This document shows, piece after piece, positions 42,301 through 54,100 of a stretch of DNA of 64,000 bases. The position numbers and the translations under genes were made by a program. Location: contig RPFO01000079.1 of the NCBI GenBank assembly GCA_009746045.1, forward strand, positions 6,095,191 to 6,159,190. The letters are read 5' to 3'. The stretch is from Mesostigma viride. Lineage: Eukaryota; Streptophyta; Mesostigmatophyceae; Mesostigmatales; Mesostigmataceae. Positions within the stretch are counted from its first letter, which is position 1. Every line of letters begins with the position of its first letter. Under the pieces are notes generated by a model. The model was not told the origin of the DNA. It worked only from the letters and a program-made list of their open reading frames with translations, and did not search any database.

Positions 42301-42979
42301 CGAACTGGTTCACCGGTTGTACATGATTCCGTATGATCTCATCGACGACGAGCTCCCTCAAATTCTGGACAAGGAGATGGGGAGGAAGGCGTACGCTGGC
42401 ATTCGGCAATATTCGAAGTTGACGGGACTAGGAACCAAGGAGCATTTCAGAGACAATCTGTTGATTCTGCAGAAGTCAGAGTCCTTGTTTGATTTGAAGG
42501 CGTATTCTCGTTTTGGACTAGCACAGTCTCTGGCCATTACGCTCAAGCTACTAGAAGGGACGCCTATCATCGACTTCATCACGACGGCTGATCCGTCCAA
42601 TCTCACAATGAAGTTGACGCGCGACGAGACGATTGCACTAGGGAATAAAATTGATAGCGAAATTGCCGACAAGGCCTGGTTCATGCGCTCAACATTTGGA
42701 TACCAACGGCGAGCAGGCGAGGCTGGTAGTTTGTCTTTTGCACAGTGTAGCGGGCTCGTCAACAGGTTGTTAAGCCCGACTCTGGGAATTTCTGCCAAAG
42801 GGGCGAAGGGCAACAGCCGTGGCGGTGGTTACTTGGAAATTTCGAAGGCGGACATGCACGCGTTTCTTGATAGGTATAAACCCTCGTGGTGGGGCGATGA
42901 GAAGGATTATTCGATCACGTCGTTGTCTGGCCTGTCGATGGATGAAATCGCTCCTTTCCTGCAGGGAGCGGATAAGTAA
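39392..42979 (+). CDS. PLV PrimPol (AEP primase) fused to SF2 origin-binding-type helicase
   Basis: 1195 residues. The primase half shows the archaeo-eukaryotic primase motifs: DxD in YFDFDW (153/155), KxSxH in FKQSVH (206-210) and the motif III/basic block YDRTIYSRYRAFR (292-304). A Cys/His cluster follows (about 391-452: CKYMRTTC...CRIC...CHQDSQH), probably zinc-binding. The helicase half has Walker A NCGTGKS (503-509), Walker B LLILDEI (604-610), DAT (646-648), motif V-like SPTITVGVSY and motif VI QQIFRVR (805-811). The layout resembles herpesvirus UL9-type origin-binding helicases. Together they would open and prime viral DNA, leaving elongation to a host polymerase. An N-terminal extension of ~50 residues precedes a second plausible start at Met53. 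Confidence 0.85.
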   Translation: MVSNLNLHDDTVARHDVTDKPTRFDSSWEISHGNKGGLSHDNPHSCAHTTSKMSTAAEFVPLWFASKDTPFFARTPGVMYSYEEEKPQDASEAYGRSRGMKYIMALNTYKKTNMYAAFGCREDLIKTHAELSTSDPHLLEILSPDVSVVPYFDFDWETEEPIDYQLEKYAKAAISMFFNDVYEINVEEERDMRVLIGHRVRSGIFKQSVHVTVPTIYIPTMEDRVKMGELFQSFLMQCAMDLTSGYQSEVCQRLVKSQHSKEDWEDMHANGNPIVEKTTGVWAPKHDIKFCYDRTIYSRYRAFRMIGMKKRGDSGEDAYLRPVPGGSSDVGEYLVTVFNEEGLTRLPHVDDAELSETSHTVFRGYGKTIPPPRGLDISPSIEAMKRFSPGCKYMRTTCKESERGVATFVKYSVDSVDPLCRICLKIHDNNGPYNLLLPNGAVQYRCHQDSQHRFIEISPPVMKLADSDKVPFTNEYSSEKIRPFSWDALFGGPHKSTILVQSNCGTGKSERIRELVNEAVRKDPDIRVCCIVANISLSKEEDRNYRSLGEGGRTVVWEDNAFHLLYSDPNFRHYLSGSKGMISDDRVLIVLNSILRLTDQPFDLLILDEIYNTLTALSQRYVENRREVLRKFVRLIETSKVVIALDATVTRKVYDFIAAYRAADTMEVDCNTFRRPTNRTLRWVDVTSEKNWRKVCVDRFVAECERRIEAGERIFCPMSGKKEAAMAYEALKPFIDKRKNGRLYTSLTSKEDLEVGANAAWADLDFLIFSPTITVGVSYTEHTFDSMVGLFINGDYYASYTTTLQQIFRVRHLVKGEMVIFYRDTTSLLDRPPTDYGTIVENMIAGDTALIQLLFDNADVVCDWSADKSRIYDRNCPKFRLFCRNQQDLAVSRSHYKGNLIKILTEDYGVEVSAVEELGDIDAPPLPVLEDPDKDREVVLMSEEEYKDLEGRIGGTVPLSPYEMRLKAVYELVHRLYMIPYDLIDDELPQILDKEMGRKAYAGIRQYSKLTGLGTKEHFRDNLLILQKSESLFDLKAYSRFGLAQSLAITLKLLEGTPIIDFITTADPSNLTMKLTRDETIALGNKIDSEIADKAWFMRSTFGYQRRAGEAGSLSFAQCSGLVNRLLSPTLGISAKGAKGNSRGGGYLEISKADMHAFLDRYKPSWWGDEKDYSITSLSGLSMDEIAPFLQGADK

Positions 42980-43077
42980 TAAATATTTTTAATGGAACGC
43001 GTTTCTGCCATGCATGTAGTCATCGTTGCCAGCGACAACTGCTTCCCATGCAAATCGGAGGCCCATCCGGTTCGGGT

Positions 43078-43784
43078 CACACCCCGCCGCGCGGCCCTCG
43101 CCGGCTCCCTCACCCTGCGAGGCCATGGCGAAAAATTGGGCGGTCTTTTCTTAAGAGTAAGTACGTGCAATTTTTCGCCACATCCAACAACCACGCCACC
43201 TCAGCGCCGGCCAGTGGGGGAGGTGGCGAAAAATTGGGCGTTCTTTTCTTAAGAGTAAGTACGTGCAATTTTTCGCCATCACTCTCACACCTTGACAAAC
43301 ACCTCCTATACCCCGCGCCAAGGGGTGGCAGGGTGGCGAAAAATTGGGCGTTCTTTATATAAGAGTAAGTACGTGCAATTTTTCGCCATCACTCTCACAC
43401 CTTGACAAACACCTCCTATGACCCGCGCCAAGGGGTGGCAGGGTGGCGAAAAATTGGGCGTTCTTTATATAAGAGTAAGTACGTGCAATTTTTCGCCATC
43501 CTTGTCACACCCCCAACACACCATCACAACTGCCGGGGTGGTGACAGATGCCAGCCTAAATGTCACAACCTGGTGAGCAGTGGTGGCAGGGGGGCACTTC
43601 TGTTTTTGCAAGTGGTTCAGGGTTTTAGGGTTTAGGGCTTAGGGTGAGACCCCATCCTAGGCCGCGGTCACTATAGGGTCACTATAGGGGTGGCAGATGC
43701 CAGCATAAGGGTGGTGCACTTCTCCTAGTCGCGATGACGGAATGATGACGGAATGATGATGGAAGCTACTTAATTAATTAATTA
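43078..43784 (-). repeat. Right terminal inverted repeat of the PLV
   Basis: Inverse of 25637-26343 with a few substitutions and two 1-bp indels. It carries the same four hairpins (43126-43498) and the telomere-like TTTAGGG run (43614-43644), and ends in a TAAT microsatellite directly followed by the 13-bp repeat ATGAGCACATTCC. It starts 99 bp after the PrimPol-helicase stop. Confidence 0.9.
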
Positions 43785-43996
43785 ATGAGCACATTCCTAA
43801 GCTTGCCCCCTGCAAATGGGGCAGAACCATGAAAAACAAATGCTAGATGCTTGAAGAAAACAACCACCAACTCTTTAACCATTATGAGCAGGTATGACCG
43901 CTTGCGGGAATCACTCATAGCCAACACCATGTCATGACGCTTATGGATAAAAGGTGCATCCTTCATAGCCATAACGACCTTCAGGATCCCTGTCAT
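43785..43996 (-). CDS. Candidate host exon next to the PLV
   Basis: An open minus-strand frame following an acceptor-like TACTTCCTAG encodes TGILKVVMAMKDAPFIHKRH, then SDSRKRSYLLIMVKELVVVF. It has protein-like composition and runs up to the viral TIR. No family was recognised. If real, a host gene or an older element was interrupted here. Confidence 0.2.
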
Positions 43997-45137
43997 CTAG
44001 GAAGTACACGCCATGTTTAATGGAGGCTAAACAGGTGGGGATGTGATAAGTAACTCACATATTCTCACCTTCCATACAACAACCTTGTTTTCCAGCAGGC
44101 TGAAGAGCCATGACAGGCGTTTATGAGCTCGCCAGCTCCTTGCAACGGTGATGCCGCTCCCAGGCAGCTAGGGTCCTTGACTACGCAATATAGAATGTCT
44201 ACCGTGTGAAAACCTCCATATGTACAGGAAGCGTAGCAAAGCCAGATAACTGCCCGATCAAATCTGGGTAGCTTTACCTAGAAGCATGGCATACATATAC
44301 TCCCAACGGAGTTATGTTACAATTCAATTCAATTCAATTCAATGGCATACGCAGCGTAAGGAAAACCATTGAAAGCTGCGGAAAATCTGACAGCACAACT
44401 GCAACAAGTGGAGAACAAAATAGCAAGAAGAACCCAGAAACGGCGCCAAAAGTTTCATGCCAGCGCAAACAGACTGGGCGGTGACATGCGGCAAATCAAC
44501 GTACCACGGCCGGCATTATTTCCTACCCAGGCGCGCAAGAAAAGCCAGCCAACCATGGATGGATTAACCGCGGATCGCGCAGGCCTGAACGAAATCATTT
44601 TAGAAATGACAGGAAATGGCCGCAGGGGGGGCCCACAATCAATCTACAATACCCATGCCAAATTTTATTACTTGAGGAGACGCCATTTCAACAAATACAT
44701 GACAATTGATGCTCATTGTGAATGCGTTTCCACATGAAATCATTACCATTTCATGCAATTTGGTCACTGGTGCGCTTTCCGCGTGCACTTTTCATTACTA
44801 GATTGCTTAAATTTATTAAAATTTATTAAAATTTATTAACATTTATTAAAATTTATTCAAGTCGGGGTAAAATTGGCTGTTTTTGTCAAAGTGTCATGCA
44901 CTCGAAGGGTAAGCAAGTGAGACAAGTTGTAGATTAAATTTACAATTGCACAACCCTCTCCACGACCCCGCTAGTTCTATTTATAGAACGAATTATAATT
45001 ATTGCCAAAATTGTGCACAAGCCTGTGCACAACCCAACCAGTAATTCCCACTTGAACTTTGAATATTCAAGTGAATGCTCTGGAGACAGATGTACAGATC
45101 GATCTTTACAAATGTACACGAGTTCAGATCAAGCTAT
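43997..45137. other. Host spacer with retroelement end and short ORF
   Basis: A LINE-family 3' end (ACTCCCAACGGAGT, about 44291-44304) is followed by an (ATTCA)n tail to about 44342. A plus-strand frame 44369-44737 (122 codons; KIARRTQKRRQKFHASANRL) has no recognised family. A tandem TTTATTAAAA run lies at about 44813-44862. Otherwise nothing stands out. Confidence 0.4.
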
Positions 45138-48100
45138 CTAACTACCTACTAACAGGCGTTTCTTTACAGGTGCCCGTCCGCTGGGCTTCTTTACACCCCC
45201 CTCCCGCACATCTGCGCCAGCCTTCCCTTGAGGTTTTCGTTTGCCCTGCCCTGCGGCTTGGTCTCCCCCCTTCTCTTGGAGTCGTGGGGAAGATCTGGTC
45301 GCTGGGGAAGATCTGGTCGCCAGGTACCCCTTGTCCATCCACCACTCCAAATACGTTCCCTCAGGTGGCTTGAAACAGTTCCGCATCTCGTCTTGTTGTA
45401 CCTTGAAAATTATGTTGGGCATCGTCCCCTGCTCCCCATTAATCCAGATTCCCTTTTCGTCACACCCTTCTGCCCAAAATTTAACGTACCACACGCCCGT
45501 TTTATCCACCTTTCGAACGACTCCATGCACCAGGAACGTGTCGACGTGGAAATCAGGCATGTGTGCCAGCTTCATTGGGTCTGCATTGAGTTTAGCCACC
45601 GAATCAGCAGCCCACGTGGGCTTCCACAACGTATCAAGGCGCTGGGATTGGTTCTTCTGATACTGGCAAAATTCACCGCCGTGCTTGCACAATACCGAAA
45701 CCGGACATCCAACAGGCGAGCGGGGCACGACCCGTTTCCCCCCCCCCCACCTTCCAGATTCTCCATCCACGTCTGCCAACTTGGTGGTGGCACTTTCTTG
45801 TCTAGTGGCTTGGGCTGGGTTGCGGTAACTGTGACACGTCTTTGTGGCGCTTCCTCCTCAGGTTCCGATTCTTCCGATTCTTCCGAATCTTCCTCAAACC
45901 CTTTGGGTGGGCCGCCATGCGCGTCATCCTTTGGCGGCTCCTCTTCAGACTCGTCACCTGTGTGTGGGACAAGCAATGACGAGCGGCGCAATTAGTTATC
46001 ATTACAATCGCAAATCAAACTTGGGAATATGCAAACATCATAATTTAACCGACCATATTCACTCAGATTAACTTACCCTTTGACAGATGACTAGCCGTTG
46101 CTCTTGATCGAACGTGCCCGCCAGGCGAAAGGAGCTTTTTGCAGTAGTCGACGGCACGCCCCAACATCCCCCCCCCGACGCCCCCGAATTCCCCCTCGAG
46201 CCTCCCTCCCCCCCCCCCCTCCTTCCCCCCTTCCCCCGATGCGCCGGTCGACCCGCCCCCCTCTCCGCCCTTCGACCCGCCCCCCTCTCCGCCCTTTGAC
46301 CCACCCCCCTCTCCACCCTTCTCTCCCCCCCCTCTCCGCCCTTGGACCCGCCCCCCTCTCCGCCCTTTGACCCGCCCCCCTCTCCACCCTTTGACCCGCC
46401 CCGGCCCTCTCCGCCCTTCGACCCGCCCCCCTCTCCGCCCTTCGACCCCCTCCCCTCTCCGCCCTTCTCTCCGCCCCCCTCTCCATCCTTCGACCCCCTC
46501 CCCTCTCCGCCCTTCGACCCGCCCCCCTCTCCGTCCTTCGACCCCCCCCCCTCTCCGCCCTTCGACCCCCCCCCTCTCCGCCCTTCGACCCGCCCCCCTC
46601 TCCGTCCTTCGACCCCCCCCCTCTCCGCCCTTCGACCCGCCCCCCTCTCCGCCCTTCGAACCCCCCCCTCTCCGTCCTTCGACCCGCCCCCCTTATCACC
46701 ACCCTCATTCCCGTCCCCCTCATCATCGCCGGCACCATCATCACCAACCTCCTCCCCATCATCACCCCCATGTGACCCGACATCCTCATCATCCCCCATT
46801 GAGACGTCTTCGGCCGCGGGGGTCTCCGAGGCGGCGCGCTTCCGGCGTTTCTTTTTGGTGCCAGCGCCTGCCGTCTCCAGCGGACGCTTCTGGGCTGCAC
46901 CCGCAATTTCCTTGCCCGAACGGCCGTTGGGATTGGAAATATCCTCCCCCTCAGGCCGCTTCCCAAGTACCTTCAGAAGGACCTTAAACCCATCCACCTG
47001 CTCCTTTGACCCAATGAAGATCACGGGTGGGTTGAAGAATCCCGTGAAATCGCTTAGGTACGACGACCAGTCGTCCTTCACACCATTGAAATCTCCACAA
47101 TCCTTCGCCGCCTTCCAGTCCCTTTTCTCCACCCACGAACCCGTTCGACCCTTCAACAATTCCTCATCATTCCACAGCTTGGCGTGATGTTCCAAATTCA
47201 GCAGCACTACCCCATTCTTGATATCTGGCTGGTTCAACCCCTTCCTCTTCGCAACAAATTCGAACCCCTCCATTGCATTAAGTACCACTTGAGCCAACCG
47301 TGTCGGCCCATCGCTTTTCTCCCACGCGAAAGTCTTCATCATGAACTCACAGGTCTCGTCCCCGTCAGACCCGTAAACTTTCTTAGAAATCCACGGGCCC
47401 TGCTGCTCGATTTCGGATGCCAGCTCCTCCGACCCAAACTTCCGCGGGGGTTCCCGCTTCTCCCCCACCTTTTTTTGGCGACCCGACTGGACGTCCTCTG
47501 CCTCCGCATGTTCGGCTTGGCCTTCCTCCGGCACAGCCCCCGTCACCACCACAGCCCCCGCCACAGGCTGTACGGGTTGGGGCACCACAGCCTGTTCGGT
47601 TGGGGGTTCGGGCGCAATCAGGACCCACCATTTCGTTTCCTCCTTGTGGGTCGTCCAAAAATCCGTCCTCTCCAGCAGTGCAAGTGGGAAGGTGGAATCG
47701 TCCCTCCCCGTTGGCCTGATAACCGCCCTTAGTCTCTTGGCAGCTACAGCGACCGTATCGGCCACCCTCTGAAGGGCGCTGTCGGCTTCCGAAGGCTGCA
47801 TCGGCAACCAGCCGAGGTCGCGTGGTTCGGGGTATTTCCCCAAATCGCGGTTGTAGATCATGAAAAGCTGGACCATCACCTCGCAGAAGATCTTGGCCAT
47901 GTATGTCAGGTCATACAAGCACTGAGGAGGAACGTGTTTGGCCTTCACGGTTGCCATGATAGACGGCCAGAATCGAAAGCGGGCTAGACTCCTCCACCCT
48001 TCCTGTTTGATCCCCCCCCCTTCCTCATCACCCTTCCCTCCCCGTCCAGCTTGTCCGCTGCCACGATGTCCAGAAACTCTGCAAGCTCCTTGGCCAGCTT

Positions 48101-51100
48101 GTCCTCAATCGGCATTCCACATCTACTGTCGTCGTTCGGAGCGACCGTTTCATCCTTCACAGCCGAGATGAAGTCGTAGACTTGGGTTTTCTCCGATTCG
48201 GACAAACCACCCTCGTTCAATCGCCCTCCAACCCGCTCCTCACCACCCTCCTCCCCCTCCCCGTCCTTCCTTGCCTTCTCAGTGCTGCTTGAGACCCCAT
48301 GAATCAAATTCCATATTTCTTTCTGGTCCTGAAGGGGCACCTCCGGCTTATCCCAGGATTCCTCCATGTGCGTCTTGAAATAGTTGTGCACTTCCAGCAG
48401 CGCCGTCCCCCTCGACTTTTTGGAAACGGCCTCGTCTTCTGCATTCAGCCCCCCTCCGATCAGGGCAACCCTCCGATGCGCCTCTCTCCCCTGCATGCAT
48501 GAAATGTGAATCAGTGTTTGAGACAAAAAACGGTCATACAACACACGACCTGACATTTTGTCCTTACACTTTGGAAGATCGGCCGTTCCCGAACAAAAAT
48601 CACACCCTAATTTCCAGGTTCCAACGGCCGTTGGCGCAAGAAAAATCACACCCTAATTTCCAGGTTCCAACGGCCGTTGGCGCAAGAAAAATCACACACT
48701 AATTTCCAGGTTCCAACGGCCGTTGGCGCAAGAAAAATCACACCCTAATTTCCAGGCTCCAACGGCCGTTGGCGCAAGAAAAATGTCGACCGAATTTCCA
48801 GGTTCCAACGGCCGTTGGCGCAAGAAAAATATCAACCAAATTTCCAGGTTCCAACGGCCGTTGGCGCAGGAAAAATGACACCCTAATTTCCAGGTTCCAA
48901 CGGCCGTTGGCGCAAGAAAAATCACACACTAATTTCCAGTTTCCAACGGCCGTTGGCGCAAGAAAAATCACACCCTAATTTCCAGGTTCCAACGGCCGTT
49001 GGCGCAAGAAAAATAACATCTAGTGCCTAAAACGTTCCCACACCCGATCCGTTATATTTACCTTTTGCGTCCGCATGTCCTTCATGGGCGGGATCAGTGC
49101 TTCCCCCTCCACCTCCCAGCCCTTGAGCACGTCCAGATTGGTGTACTTGAACTTGTCCGCGTCCCTCACCAACCCCCTCCACAAATCAAACGCCTCGTCG
49201 GTTGTCTCCACGAACTTGCCCTTTTGTGTACCCGCAATCTCGCCAGCTATCGCAGTACTCACTTGCTCGTCTGAGCCCTCGAAAATCACGGACTTCAACA
49301 TCTGCGTGTAGTGGTTGCCGTCCAGCACGGCAAACTGCACAAACACGCAAGGCGTCTGGTCTGGAAATTTACCCTTAAGGCCGGCATGGTCCGAGATGTT
49401 CAAGCTCCCCAGCGCGGATGTCGTCAGGTCAACTACTGCCTGACGCTCAGATTCATTTGACCACTCGGACGGATCCAACTCCATGGTGATCAACTCGTCT
49501 GAGCAAGCGGCCGCCATGTCCTTCAGGGAGTCCGTCCGGAGAATGGACATGGCTTCCTCGGCCGTTGGCGAACGATAGTATCCGAACCTCTGCACGGCAC
49601 GGTCACTGTCGTCCCCCGTCAGTATTTTAATGTGGTAAGGAACCATTTCACTCCTCTGCACCCATAAATTGTAGAGACCTGGATCACGGTCTGCCAGCAC
49701 CTGCCACGCAAACCGGAAGATCGGCACGGCACATTTTGCTTTTGTCAGACTTGTGCCGGCCCCCACGAACCACGGCGCGAGCCCCCTACAATTCCGCACC
49801 GTCACCGTCCGATGCCGCATGAGTTCCGGGAGTTGGCACAAGTTCTCCGTGGGGGCCCGTACTTGAGTCGCAATCGCGGACCCCCCACGATGTCGACATC
49901 GTCTGGAACTAGGCGTATCTTCTGCCGCAGATGAAACGCCGCCTGTATGGTGTCAGTTAGATTCTTGTCGTGCACTTGAGAGGACGGCGCTGGCTCCCAG
50001 GAGTCCAAAATGCTGGGCTTCGCATTTCCAGCACGTGTCGTCAGCAGCCCCTTCCTCTCAAAGGTCTTCACAATAACCCACCATAAGTCGGTGCCCGGTG
50101 CTCGTTGGCGCCAGTCCTCAAAAAATGTTGTGAGATGCCTTTCCGAACAGTTATGTTCAATCTTGTAAGCCCACTTCCTCCGCTCTTCGTCCGTTCTCTG
50201 CCTTGACGGACGCCCCTGATCACATGCAAAAAACATACAGATAGCCGGAAGGTCAGTACTATGTTCCAACGGCCGTTGGCGACAGAAAAATAACACCCTA
50301 ATTTCCAGGTTCCAACGGCCGTGGGCGCATGAAAATCACACCCTAATTTACAGGTTCCAACGGCCGTTGGCGCATGAAAATCACACCCTAATTTCCAGGT
50401 TCCAACGGCCGTTGGCGACAGAAAAATAACACCCTAATTTCCAGGTTCCAACGGCCGTTGGCGCATGAAAATCACACCCTAATTTTAAGGTTCCGACGGC
50501 CGTTGGCGCATGAAAATCACACCCTAATTTACAGGTTCCAACGGCCGTTGGCGCATGAAAATCACACCCTAATTTACAGGTTCCAACGGCCGTTGGCGCA
50601 TGAAAATCACACCCTAATTTCCAGGTTCCAACGGCCGTTGGCGACAGAAAAATCACACCCTAATTTCCAGGTTCCAACGGCCGTTGGCGCGAGAAAAATG
50701 ACACCCTATTTTCCAGGTTCCAACGGCCGTTGGCGCGAGAAAAATCACACCCTATTTTCCAGGTTCCAACGGCCGTTGGCGCATGAAAATCACACCCTAA
50801 TTTCCAGTTTCCAACGGCCGTTGGCGCGAGAAAAATGACACCTTCATTTCCAGGTTCCAACGGCCGTTGGCGACAGAAAAATTACACCCTAATTTCCAGG
50901 TTCCAACGGCCGTTGGCGCATGAAAATCACACCCTAATTTTAAGGTTCCGACGGCCGTTGGCGCATGAAAATCACACCCTAATTTTAAGGTTCCGACGGC
51001 CGTTGGCGCATGAAAATCACACCCTAATTTACGGGTTCCAACGGCCGTTGGCGCATGAAAATCACACCCTAATTTCAAGGTTCCGACGGCCGTTGGGCAA

Positions 51101-54100
51101 AAAAAAAATAACACCCTAATTTCCAAATTGCAACGGCCGTTGGCGCAAGAAAATCAAGCAAGAAAAGGACAAGGACAAGGACAAGGACAAGGACAAGGAC
51201 AAGGACAAGGACAAGGACAAGGACAAGGACAAGGACAAGGACAAGGACAAGGACAAGGACGAGGACAAGGACAAGGACAAGGACAAGGACAAGGACAAGG
51301 ACAAGGACAAGGACAAGGACAAGGACAAGGACAAGGACAAGGACAAGGACAAGGACAAGGACAAGGACAAGGACAAGGACAAGGACAAGGACAAGGACAA
51401 GGACAAGGACAAGGACAAGGACAAGGACAAGGACGAGGACAAGCACAAGGACAAGGACAAGGACAAGGACAAGGACAAGGACAAGGACAAGGACAAGGAC
51501 AAGGACAAGGACAAGGACAAGGACAAGGACAAGGACAAGGACAAGGACAAGGACAAGGACAAGGACAAGGACAAGGACAAGAACAAGGACAAGGACAAGG
51601 ACAAGGACAAGGACAAGGACAAGGACAAGGACAAGGTGCTGGCACAAGGACAAGGACAAGGACAAGGACAAGGACAAGGACAAGGTGCTGGCACAAGGAC
51701 AAGGTGCTGGCACAAGGACAAGGACAAGGACAAGGACAAGGACAAGGACAAGGACAAGGACAAGGACAAGGACAAGGACAAGGACAAGGACAAGGACAAG
51801 GACAAGGACAAGGACAAGGACAAGGACGAGGACAAGGACAAGGACAAGGACAAGGACAAGGACAAGGTGCTGGCACAAGGACAAGGACAAGGACAAGGAC
51901 AAGGACAAGGACAAGGACAAGGACAAGGACAAGGACAAGGACAAGGACAAGGACAAGGACAAGGACAAGGACAAGGTGCTGGCACAAGGACAAGGACAAG
52001 GACAAGGACAAGGACAAGGACAAGGACAAGGACAAGGACAAGGACAAGGACAAGGACAAGGACAAGGACAAGGACAAGGACAAGGACAAGGACAAGGACA
52101 AGGACAAGGACAAGGACAAGGACAAGGACAAGGACAAGGACAAGGACAAGGACAAGGACAAGGACAAGGAAAGGACAAGGACAAGGACAAGGACAAGGAC
52201 AAGGACAAGGACAAGGACAAGGACAAGGACAAGGTGCTGGCACAAGGACAAGGTGCTGGCACAAGGACAAGGACAAGGACAAGGACAAGGACAAGGACAA
52301 GGACAAGGTGCTGGCACAAGGACAAGGTGCTGGCACAAGGACAAGGACAAGGACAAGGACAAGGACAAGGACAAGGACAAGGACAAGGACAAGGACAAGG
52401 ACAAGGACAAGGACAAGGACAAGGACAAGGACAAGGACAAGGACAAGGACAAGGACAAGGACAAGGACAAGGACAAGGACAAGGACAAGGACAAGGACAA
52501 GGACAAGGACAAGGACAAGGACAAGGACAAGGACAAGGACAAGGACAAGGACAAGGACAAGGACAAGGTGCTGGCACAAGGACAAGGTGCTGGCACAAGG
52601 ACAAGGACAAGGACAAGGACAAGGACAAGGACAAGGACAAGGACAAGGACAAGGACAAGGACAAGGACAAGGACAAGGACAAGGACAAGGACAAGGACAA
52701 GGACAAGGACAAGGACAAGGACAAGGACAAGGACAAGGACAAGGACAAGGACAAGGACAAGGACAAGGTGCTGGCACAAGGACAAGGACAAGGACAAGGA
52801 CAAGGACAAGGACAAGGACAAGGACAAGGACAAGGACAAGGACAAGGACAAGGACAAGGACAAGGACAAGGACAAGGACAAGGACAAGGACAAGTGCTGG
52901 CACAAGGACAAGTGCTGGCACAAGGACAAGGACAAGGACAAGGACAAGGACAAGGACAAGGACAAGGACAAGGACAAGGACAAGGACAAGGACAAGGACA
53001 AGGACAAGGACAAGGACAAGGACAAGGACAAGGACAAGGTGCTGGCACAAGGACAAGGACAAGGACAAGGACAAGGACAAGGACAAGGACAAGGACAAGG
53101 ACAAGGACAAGGACAAGGACAAGGACAAGGACAAGGACAAGGACAAGGACAAGGACAAGGACAAGGACAAGGACAAGGACAAGGACAAGGACAAGGACAA
53201 GGACAAGGACAAGGACAAGGACAAGGACAAGGACAAGGACAAGGACAAGGACAAGGACAAGGACAAGGACAAGGACAAGGACAAGGTGCTGGCACAAGGA
53301 CAAGGTGCTGGCACAAGGACAAGGACAAGGACAAGGACAAGGACAAGGACAAGGACAAGGACAAGGACAAGGACAAGGACAAGGACAAGGACAAGGACAA
53401 GGACAAGGACAAGGACAAGGACAAGGACAAGGACAAGGACAAGGACAAGGACAAGGACAAGGACAAGGACAAGGACAAGGACAAGGACAAGGACAAGGAC
53501 AAGGACAAGGACAAGGACAAGGACAAGGACAAGGACAAGGACAAGGACAAGGACAAGGACAAGGACAAGGTGCTGGCACAAGGACAAGGACAAGGACAAG
53601 GACAAGGACAAGGACAAGGACAAGGACAAGGACAATTAAGGACAAGGACAAGGACAAGGACAAGGACAAGGACAAGGACAAGGACAAGGACAAGGACAAG
53701 GACAAGGACAAGGACAAGGACAAGGACAAGGACAAGGACAAGGACAAGGACAAGGAAAGGACAAGGACAAGGACAAGGACAAGGACAAGGACAAGGACAA
53801 GGACAAGGACAAGGACAAGGTGCTGGACAAGGACAAGGACAAGGACAAGGACAAGGACAAGGACAAGGACAAGGACAAGGACAAGGACAAGGACAAGGAC
53901 AAGGACAAGGACAAGGACAAGGACAAGGACAAGGACAAGGACAAGGACAAGGACAAGGACAAGGACAAGGACAAGGACAAGGACAAGGACAAGGACAAGG
54001 ACAAGGACAAGGACAAGGACAAGGACAAGGACAAGGACAAGGACAAGGACAAGGACAAGGACAAGGACAAGGACAAGGCACAAGGACAAGGACAAGGACA

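Larger units (their letters stand above)
25637..43784. mobile_element. Endogenous polinton-like virus (PLV), 18.1 kb
   Basis: Bounded by ~707-bp inverted repeats. It has divergent gene blocks meeting at 36139-36162: leftward virion genes (26613-36138) and rightward packaging, recombination and replication genes (36163-42979). The hallmark set is present: jelly-roll major capsid candidate, minor capsid candidate, FtsK/HerA ATPase, tyrosine recombinase and PrimPol-helicase. Neither a family B polymerase, a retroviral-type integrase nor a maturation protease was seen, which separates it from classical Polintons/Mavericks. Genes are intron-free and tightly packed. Apart from the two -1 frame breaks near 37110 and 37712, all main frames are open, so insertion looks recent. 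Confidence 0.88.

Noticed and set aside
43110-43362. Short ORFs within the TIR hairpins
   Set aside because: They are translations of the repeated hairpin units and occur in both TIRs in mirror image.
25421-43797. 13-bp repeat as the target duplication of the virus itself
   Set aside because: The left copy is 203 bp from the left TIR with a LINE fragment between; the duplication fits the LINE better, and tyrosine recombinases do not usually make such duplications.
47383-47732. Pro-rich ORFs antisense to exon 3
   Set aside because: Shadow frames of the minus-strand exon, which has the coherent coding signal and splice sites.
48618-51150. CRISPR-like array of regularly spaced repeats
   Set aside because: The whole 46-bp unit repeats, including the part that would be spacer; there are no unique spacers and no cas genes, and the setting is eukaryotic.
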